In this document: one piece after another, positions 22,561 through 36,690 of the stretch
Layout of the letters: each line of letters begins with the position of its first letter
Numbering within the stretch: the first letter of the stretch is position 1
Assembly (NCBI GenBank): GCA_965153455.1
Contig: OZ234493.1
Location: forward strand, 13,568,213 to 13,632,212
DNA from: Sphagnum compactum
Lineage: Eukaryota; Bryophyta; Sphagnopsida; Sphagnales
Length of the DNA stretch: 64,000 nucleotides
Reading direction: 5' to 3'
The notes under the pieces: generated by a model
Databases searched by the model: none
The model's input: the letters and a program-made list of their open reading frames with translations, nothing else
What the model was told of the DNA's origin: nothing
Position numbers and translations under genes: made by a program

Positions 22561-25201
22561 TGGGTGGCAGCGGCTTTCATCGTAACTCATCATCAAAAAA
22601 TCTCGCTCTCGACTTTCTCGAGCCGCAACATAAACACCCACACCCACCACCCGAGCTACCCAGATTCTTCCAAACTACTTCAAGCAAAGTTAAGTTCCGT
22701 TCCGCCGCTCAAACTCTCTTAAGAGGAAAGAAAAAATCCGCAGTTGCTTGCACTACCCACAGGATGTTTTCTATACACAAAAAATGCTCGGAGCCATGAA
22801 ACCATTATTGCAATAAAATTCTCGATCGGCTTCTTCTTCTTCTTGTTTTTCTTCAGCTTCTTCTTGTTCTTGATCTTATTCCGGCTTCTTCTTCTGCTTC
22901 CACAAAACAGAGATTGTGCACAGAGAATAAACCACTCTGTTCTATGGAATCGTCACAAAATCTTACAAACAACAGATTGTTCTCGGAATTCTTTTTCTGC
23001 AAAGAAGAAAACACTGGATAGTCTTTACCACTGTTGGGCGGTTCTCTCTCTCTCTCATAATAGCAGTCCCTGGCTATTATTGCACAGTAGGCTACCTCAG
23101 GATTTTGCTCTTTCTGTACTAACGATGTTTCGCACATCTTGTGTGGAATGAGTGCACTGCTTAGATGAAACAGTGATGGCACATTTTGTGTAGAATGAGT
23201 GCACCACTTAGACTAAACATACGATGTAAAGGTTCAGCAAAAATCACCAAAAATGGAATTGTCTTGCTCTATGTTGAAGCATTCGTTACAAGTTATGTAC
23301 TTAAACCATCTGAACACATGTTACTGACAAGAGATGAAGCGAGCCTAGCTCCACACATCAAGTTTGGTAAACTCATGGAATGGATATATGGTATACTATA
23401 TGATATGGAATATATCAAGTTGGTAAACCATGGAATCGATAGCCATATGTAGTCATGCATAATCAGGCTAGGCAGTACGGGAATTAAAAGTGTTCAAACT
23501 TGATGAAGAAGATGGAATATCCAGAACAAAGATATCAAATCAGGAGGCTCATCATTCCAAGGTCAGAAAAACAAATGAATCGTAAAACTCATGAAGCTGC
23601 TCCTGCAGTACTTCTGAGGACAGAAAACTCTCCAACCTTCCTGAAGAAAACTGATAAGGATAGCATGACATGGATAAAGGAGTCCCAGAATGAAAGAAAG
23701 TTTCGGTTATGTTCTGAACCCATGCAGACAGGACATCTAATTCTCCTCATGGCTGAAGACTGTACGAGAGGGTTCTAGAAACCCAGGTCTAGAAACCTTC
23801 CAGAAACCCATTTCTAGACACCACTGATTTCAATCTAGAGACATGTGAGGATTAAAGATGGCATACAAAATGCTAAATGCTTTCTGAACATTTCTGAGCA
23901 ACACAAATGGCTCCATTGAAACACGTGTCTGGGTAAATAAATGAGCAATCTACTTACATGAATTGAGATGGATATCCAGCTCTCGTTTATGGCCTGCATA
24001 GAAGAACTGCTATCATCAACTGGGGAGCAGTTAACTGACAAATATGTGGTGAAATCATGGTACATTGTACAACAGTTTCCCTGACTTTGAAAGTCATTTT
24101 CTTGCCCTAGTTTTTCCAATGTTCTACTGTTTTCCAGTTGAACCTTAAAAAACAGTGGTAAACCTAGACTTGACATTTCAGTTCAACCAAAAACCCCGCA
24201 AAAAATGATTTCCTCATGTGCGCAAGGCTTGTGCAATGTTGTACTGACAACTGCAATCCAAGAAAAGCCATAGTGACAAAAAAAAGCCTGGCTTTGGAAC
24301 TAGGTGCATGATCTAATCAAGTAGTGCACTTCTGTAGACTCAGACTACAGCATTCTTTCTTCTGTCCACAGTATGTTGGGCACTGTTGACAGGCACAAAA
24401 GAACTACCAAATCCAACAATAGGATGGCACCAGGATTCCTGGCTTCTTCTTACAGGCCCAAGTTAGCTTCAGAATTTGTCACAACACAGGCTAATCTTCA
24501 AAACCAAGAATGCTCTACAGAAGAATCCAATTGTTCTCACTGCCTCGAAGCACTTGTTCAAGTCAATAATGAGGTCCATACTCCATACTTTGCAGCAAAC
24601 CTAACATAGGTTTTAAAAGGAGCCACAATACCATTGTTGTATTGTTGTTATACAAAGCACAAGGCCTTCTATGACCACCCTGCCTGTAAAAGAGCATGGT
24701 GCAAGAATCAGTAACCCTAATTTTCACCCCAACCTGGATGTCCTTACACTTCAATTATGCTCCTCCTGATAAGAAAAACATAGAGAACTCAGAACCAACA
24801 ATCACCTAATAGACCACAATTTAAGATGTTTAGAAGTCAAAGCCCCTTCAAACTTCCGACGTTTGAAAATCATGCTCTAAAGTGATAACAATGCTCAGGA
24901 ATGGGCCTACAACTGGTGATTCCATTTAGTTTGAATCTCATAAATACAGATGCATACTGGGGTGCTGATTCAGCAACTCTTGTATGCAACTGATTTATAG
25001 CTCACTATATCTGGAATCAAACATGAGTATGTCCAAATTCATCTGAAAGGTGGTGTCAGATGAATGAAGGGTAGGGTGGGTCTTCCAGTAAAATGTGAAC
25101 TAGTCCAACAACCTGTGCATGACATCATATCTATCTGGAGCTAATCATGGTAGGAGCAAGAGACAGGACAGGGTGAGAATACTGACCAAGCATGTGACAG
25201 G
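22561..25201. other. Intergenic DNA and probable 3' UTR of KTN80
   Basis: The left end has a TTCTTC-rich tract (22827-22895). Short frames at 23186-23452, 23500-23778 and 24373-24609 on + have no family resemblance. Part of the right end is probably the 3' UTR of the katanin p80 gene. No separate gene is supported. Confidence 0.4.
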
Positions 25202-28200
25202 TCACACTCGTTCAAGAGCACTACGTAACTCTTTTGTCAACGAGGCAATTTCTCCACCTCTCCTGCAATTAAACAAGGATACAGGCAAGCATACAAAATG
25301 AGCCAAGGATCTCTTGGTTCAAACAGTCCTCATGAAAAGTAAACATGATTGATGTGAAACAGCTCTGAAGCTTTTGGGTTCTGACCATGTGACATTCCAA
25401 CCAGTCATGTAACCTAATCATGAATACCCAACCTGCCACCAAGAAAAGTACATCTGAATGGTTGGCAATAAACTGTTCTCAGACACTTGTCACTTTCACT
25501 TACCAGTGATAGCAAAACAATAATTAACTGCAGGTTCCAATGAAGAAAGCACTTCAATAAAGTGGACATAGAATGCCAATGTGCAGGCAAGTACCTCATG
25601 AGTGGAAGTAAACAATGGCCTACAGTTTGCAACTCATGGTAACACATAACACACCGCTCCAGCCTGCCCAACATGCTTCCACAGCTTCTTTTAACTTGCA
25701 ATTATCTTGAAAGAAATTGTAATGCCACTAATTTGCCATAGTCACATAACAAAGTCGTTGCAGGTCTAGAAACAGTTCACCCTTCTTCTATCATTGCCAT
25801 ATAATCACAATTTCATTGAATATACACCAAGAGCAACATAGAACCAATTTTTTTTGGTTATCTTGATGATGGCAAGACGTAGAGGTGAGTGCATAACTCC
25901 AATAACAATTTTACTGTCAAGTCAATCATCAGATCCTCTCCATAAGGTGATCCATCACCATAAAGCTACAATGGGTATAGCAGAGGGATCTCATGTGATA
26001 CCGTTGCTCTGCTTGGAGGTCAACACCCAATGAAGGTGCTGAAGTCCGGGTTGTATGGATGACAGGGCCAAATGTGTTTATAAGCTTCATCAAAAGAGAA
26101 AGAGCTGTCATGAGGTTCCTGTCAAGCCCACAAATATGTTTACAAGCTTCATCAAAAGAGAGTGCTGTCATGAGGTTCCTGTCAAGCCCATCTTATAACA
26201 TGAACAGCAGTTATGTGACATACTACAAACACAACAAAAAATTTGTTTGTTCATGGGGACATCAGCCCATACTAAGTTGAAACTCAAACAAAAATCCAAA
26301 CTTTTCTTCAGGAAAAAAAAAGTCCTTAGTACAGAAGAAGTCTCCATGATGACCTCAGCCTGAACTACTGGTAACACATGGGAGTTCTGCATTTACAGCC
26401 ATGTACACAGCCACAAAATTTTGAAAATCAGCTGAGATCAAGTACCTATCCTGGTCGCTGGAAAGCAAACCATTCAACAGGGGGATGAGCATGCAGCAGA
26501 TCTCCAATGTCAGAAGCTCTGTTCTCTCCATCAATACACTGAGCACATCCACTAGAACCTGGAGCACAAGTGTAGACAGCAGCCAGTTAGAATAACACAG
26601 CCCTGAAACTATGATGTTAATAATTTGGATCTGTTGATGTAGCCTAGAGAGTACATGAATCTCCTACATATGCATAAAGTGAAGTTTGCTGCAGCAAAAA
26701 ACTATTACCCTATGATGTAAGCTCCTGCGGACACAGTGGCAAAAACTAAATGGCATGCCCAGCAAAAAAAAACTGTGGAGTTGGATATTATTACAGAGTG
26801 GTCTGTCATTTTCTTCATCGCCTCCACAGCTCCTCGTGCATCATTTTTGATCCAAAATCGTCTTACAACCTGCAAGCCAAATCTGCACTCAGGCATTTGG
26901 GGAAAAACTTGACAGGTGGCACAGTCTATATCCTTGAACTATGAAGCAAAGAGCAACACTTTGCGTACCAGAATCTTTTCTAGAATTAAGAGGAGTCTGA
27001 TGAAAAAGGACATTCTGTGCTACAAAGCATTAAACAGCTTCAAACTGACATAGCTGTAGTTTTTCCTATTATCAACCTAAGTGAAAAGCATCAATGTGAC
27101 AAGTAGTGTATGCACAAGTTAAAAACATGTGAAAGCTAGTGAGGAAATGAAACACCATGTCTGGACCTGCATATTAGTAAGCCGAGACTGCATTATGCTG
27201 GCCATGGTGTGATGCTGTCGCATCAACTCCTCAATAATGCCAGTGTCATGTTTCACTGCAGACACTGTCTGCTCTGATGTTGTGCTAATACCTTTCTGCA
27301 CTTCCCCAGCAGCACACTCATATAAGCTTTTCATGACCTATAAGAACTTTGAGGAAACCAGCTTAGCTTTACTTGTGTGTATAGACAATACATCTCAAAC
27401 TTACAGACCATTGAAGAGAATAAACATGACTGCAAGCTACAATGCTCATCATGGACGCAACTAATGATCAGAAACTTGCTTATCCTCATTAGATACGAAT
27501 CCACAAGGGACTGGAAAGACCATGTGGTAATTATGGGGACTGAATGCATCCATATAAGGCTGAGCAATGGATAATCAAAGTATGTGACAGACACTAACAA
27601 TAAAGACGCTCCTGTGGTACCCACCGGAACAAACGAGTTTATATCCAGCCCAAGTGTTTTCACTCCACCACTAATGGATATAGAAGACCTTTCTGAAGAT
27701 GTATGGGATACAAAAGGCATTTCTGGGAAGCCACTGGACACACGAGGTATTTCTGGACAGCTACTGAGTACACGAGGTGCTTCTGAGAAGCTTGGCCTGT
27801 CTTTCCTCTCCCATTGTGCATGTAAAGCTCTGGTTCTTCCAGAGTCAGCTCGACCTGCCACATCAACCACAACAGAACAGTCATCTCTTGCAGGTTTTGG
27901 GTGAACAATGTCTTTGGGAAGAACCATCTATTTATTTTTACAGTCAACATTATGTGGGCTGCTACCTGTAGTGGAAGCCTCCGTCCCTGTCGTGTGTCTA
28001 ACTGATTGTACCCGAGTCATATCATCTGCACCAGGTAGGGCAACATATGAACTTAATCCATGCAAGGTTATTCACTATCTCCATGCAGGATCCAAGATCA
28101 AAAGCTCCTGTCTACTCTGTAAGAAAATTTCGACAGTCTCACACCCAATAATTCATTTTACCAGGGTCGATGACAACATCCATGGAATAACAGACATTGG

Positions 28201-31200
28201 TACGGCAACCATCATATGAACATGGTGAAGGTCACAAGTAGACAGTTCTATGGTCAAACCTGTGTAGGACTGGAAACGGCCTTGTACATGATCAGCTGGA
28301 ACTTCAAAAGATGAACTGCGCCTATAACTTCTGGACCCATTCCAGGTAACACTGCTATCCTCTCCTTCATTAGACACACGTGTCTCAGAGATAAGCTTCT
28401 CTAACTGATGAAATGAAGAGGTGTGCACACTTCTATCTGCACCATCAAAGCTTCTCTTTGCTGGGACTCCCCTCTTTCTGTGACTAGGTGAATCTATCCT
28501 AAGAGAGACTGCACCAGCATCACCTCGCAAGTTCTCTACAGTATTGTGCTCTTCTGGTTTCAAAGATGGTTTTTCCCCTGCACTTGTGGCTGGCCTGCTT
28601 TCATCTATGAGATGACAAGCACTGGCCAACTCTGTAGCAGGCCTTGGACTTAGACCAATCATGAGGTCACTGCGATTGGCAGACCGGAATACATTACTCG
28701 CTGTATGCAGTTTGGTTGTTGTCATACTACTTCTACGTGCCTGTGTAGGGGTAGGAGTGGAAACTGTTGTGGAGGTGGTGGTTGAAGCCCCTCTGCTGGA
28801 AACTGGGGTGCTTGGGCGTAGTTGTGGAGGCTCAATCTCGCCACCTGCACCCAAAAAGTTCTCAGAGGAAGCTAGAAGCTAACAAAAACAAAGATGCAAA
28901 AGTGACCACTGCATTCCATATGTATCAGAATCAAATCACATTGCTAATACTAATGCAACCAAGGACTACAAAAACACTTGGCAGCTTACTTTTCAAAGAA
29001 GAACTCAGCTTCACATTCTTCAAAGCAATTTCCACAATGTCTGTCTGATCAGTTGTGACTTTGTCAATCTTATTTGAGGTGGTGCTAACATGTTGGCCTT
29101 CTTGTGGTTGATGGTGCCCATTAGTTCCAAATTTATGAGCGAGAATGTTGTTGGCTCGCACAGGATTGCCAGGTTGGTATGGAGCAACATGCTGCACCAT
29201 ACAATCGACAAGTATGTTGGGAATTTTACTTTGCAAACAAAAGCTCATTTACTCACAAAAATCGGTTGAACAGTAAAGATTTGCTTAACATGCAGCATCT
29301 TTAAGCTTTCCCATGCTGGATGCTATCACAGGATTCAATGATGACATACCAGAAGATCAACCACCCAAACACCCACACAGCTTTGGTTGTAAGAACATCC
29401 AAGCAACTTTCCTTCATGTATGCACAAATCAGCCAACTTGTGCCATCCTACATCTACCACATCATGGCATCTGAGTGGCTCCCATGAGAAGATCTGCCAT
29501 GCCACCCAAATCACGAGCAAATTCAAAACCTAACAAGTGACTCAAACTTGATAGATGTACAAACATTGTCAGAAGTAGATTGCACAACAAGCAACAGCAG
29601 GAAAACTGTTGGACAACTTCTGCCTGGTCTCACAATCAAGCACCTATGGAATGGTTTGACTAGCCTACTAGAAGTGATATTCTCAGCCTCACACCCTGAC
29701 CCATCTGCTTTCCCCTCTCCTCCCCAATAAAATGTGGGCATGAAACTGTATGTGAGGTTTTTATTGTCTCCAAGAACAATTTTTTTGGAGACATGGATGT
29801 CAATACAAAAAGTGGATGCCATAGATAGGATTCACCTTCAGACTGTCATGCATTGCAGAAAGAATAGTTCGCCCATCTGGAGTGAAGACCATGGAGCGCA
29901 CACCGGTAGTCTGCATGCCATCATACAACAAAATGCATGTTTTTATCAAGCATTGCCCATTTATTTTCATGTGCTGGATCCACTTACACTCATCTATGGG
30001 ATATTTTCTGCAACAAAATACCTTTTCCCTTCTCTATAGCACTGATTGTGTTCGAAAGTATCCAGTCACTAACAGACAATTTGGTCGGGCTTTCTGTGGC
30101 AAGGACTATGGAGCATTTTAATAAAGTGCTTACCTCAGGACCAGCTGACCCAATAAGCTCAAAAGTCTCTAGGTCAAAAAATTTGACTGTCCTGTCTGCA
30201 GAACCTGCAGTGTGCACAACAATGAAGCGTGTTGGTGAGAAAACATTGCTACATCCTTTTAGCAGTTTCCACAATGCCAAGGATACAAGAGAAGAGGAAG
30301 ATTGGTGAGATCAAATTCACTTCAAGCTGGGAATAAGTGTTCATTTACTCCTAAGCCTCAAGCAAAACTCAAATACTCAAAATTTTGAATCAGTCATCAC
30401 CTGTGGCAAGAAGAAATTCATGGGGATGGAAGTCAAGACATTGCACTTGACCATCATGGTATTTGAAGTCGTGCATCAACTTGCCGGCTGTTAGATCCCA
30501 TAGCTGCCACACATTATGACAATGCCATCAGTGTTAAAACCTGAGTTAAGAAGACCAAAAATTCTTGTGACAGATAAGGATATCTTTCTGCTGTACTACC
30601 TGCATGAGGTCAAAATTTTGGATGTGGTGTTGCAAACAAAACTATTAATTCCTGCCCCAAAATTCAGAACAAAGTATTTCTATGAGACTCCAGAGAAAAC
30701 CTAAAACAAGACTTTGAAGGTGAAGAATGTCTATGAGATTCCAGAGAAACTCCAAAACAAGACTTTGAAGGCAGAACCTGACAATGAGTGCAGTCATAAC
30801 CTTATGAGGGTCACTCACAAAGTGCCAGACTATCATCTTCATTGTGAACAGCGGCAACTAGCTGCCATGACTCCCCACTGATGTCATGAACTCCCAACAG
30901 TGGGTGTAGATAAGAATGTACTAATCTGCACAAATTTCAGGCAAACTGCTACATGGACATCTGCATCCTGAGGTTCTTTTCCATTTCTGGAAGCAAAGGG
31001 AAGACTCAGTCATGATGTTGGCTGGCACTCAAGAGACATGTAGCTAAACAAAAAGTCAATAGTCAACTCTCAGTCAAGCTGAAACAAGCTTGTCGGATAA
31101 GCTTCATTTTCTCATAGCTTATCCCTGTAGTTGGAAAATTCCAAGACAAAGCAATGTGCTCACTTTCACTATGTTGTCCTCACCACCCGAAGCGACCCAG

Positions 31201-32737
31201 CGACCATCAGGACTGAATTTGATAGCATTGATGCCGCGAGTGTGCCCCTTGTATGTGTGAATGCATCCCTTTCTTCTAATGTCCCAGATTTTAAGATTCG
31301 TATCAAGTGATCCAGATGCAAAGAACTCTCCAAAGGGATGGTAGTCAACAGAAATACAATTTGAGCGATGACCTGTGAGAGTGCGAACAACTGCTCCCCC
31401 AACAAACAGTGTCAGAGATTCATGTCACTGTCATTCACAGATAACAACAGCATCAAGGTAGACGAAATGAAAGCCGTCTTGATAGCAGGTTACAATCTCT
31501 GCTCGGAAGAAACCAACTGATTCGACAAACCCTAGTTCAGAGACTCTCTAAGTCTAATGTGTAATAATGATGTGTGAGCCCAAAGCAGGGAAGGTTAATC
31601 TTACTCTTAGCCTCTTCAAGATCCCAGAGTTTGATAGTTCCACTTGCAGCACCTGCAACAACAAGGGCCTCGGCTGAATCGAATGTGACTGACTCCACTG
31701 CACTAGTATGCCCTGACAAGCTCTGCACAGTGCAAGAGGAAAGAACCCTATATTTTTTATCAACTGTGAAACCGTAAGAGACAATTCTCTCGTTCTCTTC
31801 AATTGGATATGTGACATGAGCCAGAGTGCATCACATACAAATGTGCTATTACATAACTTGGGTGATGAAGGCTGAAGAAACCTCAGCACCTTCATTGCAT
31901 CGATATCAAAACCTGGGGTGGGGTTTCATCCTTCTTCAAATAATTGAACCAACTGACAGGTGTGTAAAAGCTGCACTTCAGAACTAGATGGCTCTTCTAA
32001 CACTCCTACAACTGGCCAAAAATAATGCTAGAAACCTCAGTTTTTGTTGTCAGGAGCTTAAAAGCTTTTGTATGTTTTCTACCGGATGCGGCACATCACC
32101 TGTTTTTTGCCGGATAGAGATCAAAATGCTGTTGATTGTATGTGCTAAATATCAGTCGGTTTGTATGTATGGAGTTTCCAACCTCAAAAGGCATGGATTG
32201 AAACCCTAGGTGCTAATAATGGAAGAGAAAGAAAGAAAGAAAAACAAACAAAAGAGAGAAATAGGTACTGTACCAGAATGGCATTTGGCTTGCCGATGGC
32301 CCACATGTTGACCTTGTGATCTTCTCCACCCGTGACAAGCACTCTGGACGACTTCTTGCCAATTTTGAGACAATTGACATTCGATGTATGTGCCACAAAC
32401 TCCTCTGTGAAACCACCGACATAGTCAAGGAGAAGAAATCACCACCATCATCTCGTTCGATTTGCCTACTTATTACTACCTCCCAACAAACATCAAACCA
32501 CACTCTACAACAATACCACAAAACCCTAAAACACACAAAAACCGGTCACAACAAAGAATACATGAGAGAAACCATCGCGCGCGCGCGCACACACACACAC
32601 AATGTACACAACAAGAACGCAGCTTCTAGTCTAATGCTTCTTCTTCACATTCATGTTTTTTCCATCACAATCCTACAACTGCAAACTGCAATCACGTGAA
32701 CAACAAAAAGGATACGTAGCTTATAAGCTCGCTTCAT
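25202..32737 (-). CDS. KTN80: Katanin p80 WD40 subunit, 18 coding exons
   Basis: Exons (5' to 3'): 32737-32716, 32404-32274, 31722-31605, 31390-31164, 30503-30401, 30204-30134, 29910-29836, 29493-29350, 29191-28990, 28844-28260, 28025-27966, 27884-27625, 27337-27167, 26869-26795, 26558-26446, 26118-26002, 25663-25595 and 25262-25202. Phases agree throughout, giving 867 residues. The WD40 propeller covers about residues 8-297 ([84 protein letters not shown]). The linker is low complexity. The con80 domain covers about 685-867 ([70 protein letters not shown]). KTN80 binds the p60 AAA ATPase through con80 and targets microtubule severing to crossovers and branch points. Least certain borders are exon 12 (acceptor GAG, donor GTGGGT) and exon 16. 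Confidence 0.93.
26070..26190 (-). repeat. ~60-bp tandem duplication containing a KTN80 splice acceptor
   Basis: Copies at 26070-26130 and 26132-26190 (+ coordinates) share the 20-base run GAGGTTCCTGTCAAGCCCA plus flanking AAGCTTCATCAAAAGAGA. On the gene strand each carries CTTGACAG|GAACCTC. Acceptors fall before 26118 and 26178, exactly 60 bases apart, and both leave an open frame into con80. Confidence 0.85.
30669..30920. repeat. Intronic repeats in KTN80: a short duplication plus a dispersed ~145-bp element
   Basis: Two ~50-bp tandem copies containing CTATGAGA-TCCAGAGAAA and AAACAAGACTTTGAAGG lie at about 30679-30720 and 30730-30772. They are followed at about 30779-30920 by an element also found at 51339-51493. 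Shared landmarks are GAGTGCAGTCATAACC, TTATGAG-GT, TCACAAAGTG-CAGAC, TGCCATGACT, TCATGA-CTCC and CAGTGGGTGT. Confidence 0.75.
32577..32602. repeat. Compound (CG)n(CA)n microsatellite
   Basis: An alternating CG run passes directly into a CA run inside the first intron of KTN80. Alternating purine-pyrimidine tracts of this kind can be unstable and can adopt non-B forms. Confidence 0.85.
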
Positions 32738-33547
32738 ATTGCCAACTGCTCTTTTTCCCCTTCCTCCTCTCCTCTCCTCTCCTCCTAATGCTTCTAAGAT
32801 CAGAGAGCCGTTGTTTCTCCTCCCCCTCTTGTTCCGAGTGCTACCGATGTCGCCACTCGCCTTTCTCAGGAGGATAGTCGCATCTACTACTACTACTACT
32901 ACTACTGGCACCAGCAACTCTGGTATCTAACCTCCAATAATCACGAACCAGAACAGCAGCTATTGCAACCCTCCACATAGAAGACAGACTGTGAACGACG
33001 ACAACGCCGTTGCCGAAGAAGAACAGAAAAGGAAGACGAGGATGCTGCTGCTGCTGCCGCTGGTGTCCAAAACAGAAACCCATGCCATTAAGAGAACAAG
33101 AAATCTTCTTCTAGCATTGCTGCTGCTGCCGCTACAGCCGGCATCGTCGTCGTCGTCTTCGTCTTCCTACTACAACAACAACAACAAGAATAACAGAGTC
33201 CAGAACTCCAAGAGCAACAACCATCCCGCCAACGCAAAATGCAACATCGAGAAAAAAAAAAAAACACAATCGTTCGTTCGTTGCGAACTGGATCTAAAAA
33301 CACATCAAATGAAAAACCAAAAAACCAACCCCAAAACAGAAGCCAAAAAAAAAACCCCAAAACAGAAGCCAAAAAAATTGATAAAAAATTTAGAAAAAAA
33401 AAAACGACAACCCAAATTTTTTTAAAAAGGAAAAATGATGAGAAAAAAACACGACGACGATGATGATGAAGAAAGAAGATGCTGCCGACGATGCTGATGA
33501 ATGGGAGAGAGGGCTGAAGAAGAAGAAGAAGGAACTCTAGGGATGAT

Positions 33548-33579
<32 letters not shown>

Positions 33580-33700
33580 AAAACAAGCACAACAAAGGGA
33601 AGAAAAAGAAGGGAGTTGGGTTTTTACTGTAATGAGACAGCAAAAGGTTTTTAAAAAATAAAATAAAATAAAAATAAAATATTTTACTTAAAATAATCAT
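32738..33700 (-). promoter_or_regulatory. Leader and promoter region of KTN80
   Basis: The stretch upstream of the KTN80 ATG is rich in simple repeats: CCTCTCCTCTC near 32766, (ACT)n at 32882-32906, CTGCTG and GTCGTC runs at 33040-33170, A-rich tracts at 33250-33430, and (CT)n(CA)n near 33547-33580. Open frames on both strands follow these repeats and are not believable genes. Confidence 0.45.
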
Positions 33701-36345
33701 AATAGTAACGTTTTAAAATATAATAATAATAATAATAGTTTATTTTATTTTATTTTCCTTTTGGGGTGGGTACCCTGCCTCTATACACAAGGGGTTAATA
33801 ATTAGTGTTATTTATTACGTAGTGTATAAAATAAAATGTAGCTACAGGGTCGTCTATTTGTGGGACTAGGGTTAATGGTTTTAAGGGTGAAAAAAAGAAA
33901 AGAAAAGAAAAAAAAAGCTTACTTATTTGGCCAATCAAATTGCTAGAATAGGTGCCTTTGAATAAAAAAATTGTTTTGAGGAGTTCTCTTCAATAAACTG
34001 GCACCTTTAAAATTAAAAAATGGTAAGGCAAAGCCCTCGGTCGTAGGTCTAACCTTCCGTCCGTCCATGCATCGGGGCTTTTAAAACCTTTGATGGGCTT
34101 TTATCCGGGTTTTATTGAGCGTAATGACCATTCTAGGATTTTATTTCTTGGGGCCCCCAAACCCCCCCAGAACAAAAAAAAAAAAAAAAAAAAAACCACA
34201 AAACAAAACAATGTTGCGAGCATTTCGGAAAATGGAATGCTTGTCATTGTTGTGCCGTGTGGGCGTTTCGTTTTTCAAAATGGGCTGCTGCGAGTTTTTT
34301 TTTTTTTTTTTTTAAATGCTCCGCAATGCAACATTAGGTATGCGTGTGGTGTGCTCCGTAAATTATACTAGAAAAATTCGAGGAGATCTTTTTTTATTAT
34401 TCTCGAGACCTCCTCGAAGACTATTCGATGGAAGATTAGATGATGGACGAACAGACGGACAGACGCAACCGTGTAAGTATCTCAATGATTGATGAATTTT
34501 GAGAGAGAGAGAGAGAGTTCTTAGGGGGATTCCCGTAGGTGCAAAATTATTTCTTTTGTTCGATATGTGTTTTTGGTGTTTTTCTCACAACAATTATTAT
34601 TATTATTATTATTGGGATTCTTTTCCAAAAGCAATTTTATTATATATAAATATAAATAAATAAATAAATAAATATCCGGAAATGGAAGAACTGATTTTTG
34701 GGGTGCTTTTTGGCTGTTTTTTAAGATCCTATATATAGGTGTAAAATAAAATTAAAATAATGTGATTTCTAATTGGCGAGGGGGGCGATTTCATATTCTT
34801 ATTATTATTATTATTATTATTATGATATGCAAATCAAATGGCCCATTGCACACAAAAAAGAAAAAAACTCTCAAAACATTTGTGCTTTGTGATGCACCAT
34901 AATTAATTAATTAAATTAAATTAATTAATATGAATCACAATAAGTATGTGAGCTTTTGTAAAAGCTTAGGCCAAAAATGGTAGTGAACAAAATTAAAAAT
35001 AATTTTTTTTCATTAGTCAAATATAATGAGGTGGGGACAAAATGTGTATTCAAGATATTCGTTAAAATAGTATTTAACATAGTCCCATTTTGGTAAAAAA
35101 TGTTAATGTTTAGAAAATATCAAAATATTATGATTAACATGTACTTTAATGTTTTATATATTAGTATTTATTAGTTTAAATAGTTTAAACCTTATAGTTT
35201 ATTTATAAGTTTTATAGATTAGTATTTATTATTTAAACCTTCGATTGTGTGAAATTGAATTTCTTTTACAAATTTGAATTTTTTTTTCCTTGAATTTTTA
35301 AGAACAAAAATGACTCAAAATTCAATAACCCTCACACAATAGGATGAAAAATTACAAAAATCATTTTGATGCACATGTACTCATTGAGGGCTTCCTAGTA
35401 GGGTGAAAAAAAATCGTATCCCCGAATTGCCTAAAATTTTAATTTTTAAAATTATGATTGAATTTTCAATGATAAACATATTCATAATTCAATAATTCAA
35501 TAATACATCTTCGATAGAGTATAAATCACTTCAGTGCACCCTTACTCATCGAGGGCTTGCCAATGGTACCAACAACACAATGCCAATGGTACCAAGAACA
35601 CAATGGAGGTTGTGGTTTGGGAAATCTCTCAACATGACAAAACAAACTAGACAAACAAAACTACCTTCATCAATAATGGGGTATATAGTGTTTCACACAA
35701 CACATATAAATTTGATGACACGGGTGTAAGGTGGTGTTCAACAATTTAGGGTTTAATATTTTTGGGTCAAGTTTCCTTTAATCAAATCCTCATTTTTTTT
35801 CTTTTTTTTGCTGGAAAAAATTAAAAATTGGTCTGGGTTTCTTTTTTATGTTGTGGGTTTTTTTTTAAATCTTGTAAATTTGGTGTTTCACACAAATAGA
35901 AATACAAATCTGATGATATTATATATATATATATGTATGTTTATATATATGGTTTAGGGTTTAAGGTTTTTGACACTCAATAGGGTTGGATTTTGGGGGG
36001 GTTGATTTTCCCTTAAATAATAAGCTTTTTCTTTTTGCTTTTCTTGGTAAAACTAAAAGATTTTTGGGGTGGATTTTTTCCTCTTTTACTTTTTATGAAT
36101 CCTTAAGAAATTTCCAAATAAAAGTAAGTGAAGAAAATTCTTTGGATTTCTTTAACCATGGTTAGGTTAACTTCTCGGTCACATAAAAGTCCATTTTCAC
36201 ACTCCAGAGACATGATCAGAGTTGGGTTTTGGGGCCTTCTGCAAAGTCAGTATGGTGAAGTGGGTTGGAGAGCAGAGTTGTTAGAAGTAAGAGTCTAGAC
36301 CCCTGTTGTGCAGGTATTTGAATCGACGGTTTTGGTTAAATCCAG
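33701..36345. other. AT-rich intergenic DNA, no gene
   Basis: Contains ATT, AAAT and AT microsatellites (for example near 34595, 34655, 34797 and 35925), an A-run near 34171 and a T-run near 34296. Open frames are short. I see no gene or structural RNA. Confidence 0.6.
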
Positions 36346-36690
36346 TCTAAGTGTAAATCCTTTACACTTACACGTCCAAATTTTTTACACTTACACTTAT
36401 CCTGTTGCAATGTATATATATATTTTTTAACACTTACATGAGGCCAGTGTAAATATTTGTCACATACACTTACACGACCCTGTGTAAATGTTTTGGGATG
36501 TTCAAGTGTAAATACTAAAATTATTTGTAAAGTCACCCTCTCTTTTGGGCCTCCTTTCACCTCAAACCCTTCTTTCAGGGGTATCCATAAAGTAAGGAAA
36601 TTGATTAGATCTGGGAATGAAATGCTGAAAATCAGCATATTTAATGCACAAGGTTCAAGACTAATTATAGTGACTTTGTTTTTCCCCCTA
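36346..36690. repeat. TTACAC-rich cluster next to one copy of a dispersed repeat
   Basis: From about 36346 to 36515 the hexamer TTACAC and its complement GTGTAA occur many times in both orientations. From about 36570 to 36680 the sequence matches 62270-62390: CTTTCAG-GGTATCC-AAAGTAA, GAAATGCTGA, a CAGCAT element, and AAGGTTC-AGACTAATTATAGT. The hexamer cluster is absent at the second locus. Confidence 0.65.

Noticed and set aside
33088-33700. Long minus-strand frames upstream of KTN80
   Set aside because: Sequence is low complexity (poly-S, poly-F, RERERE) from simple repeats in the leader.
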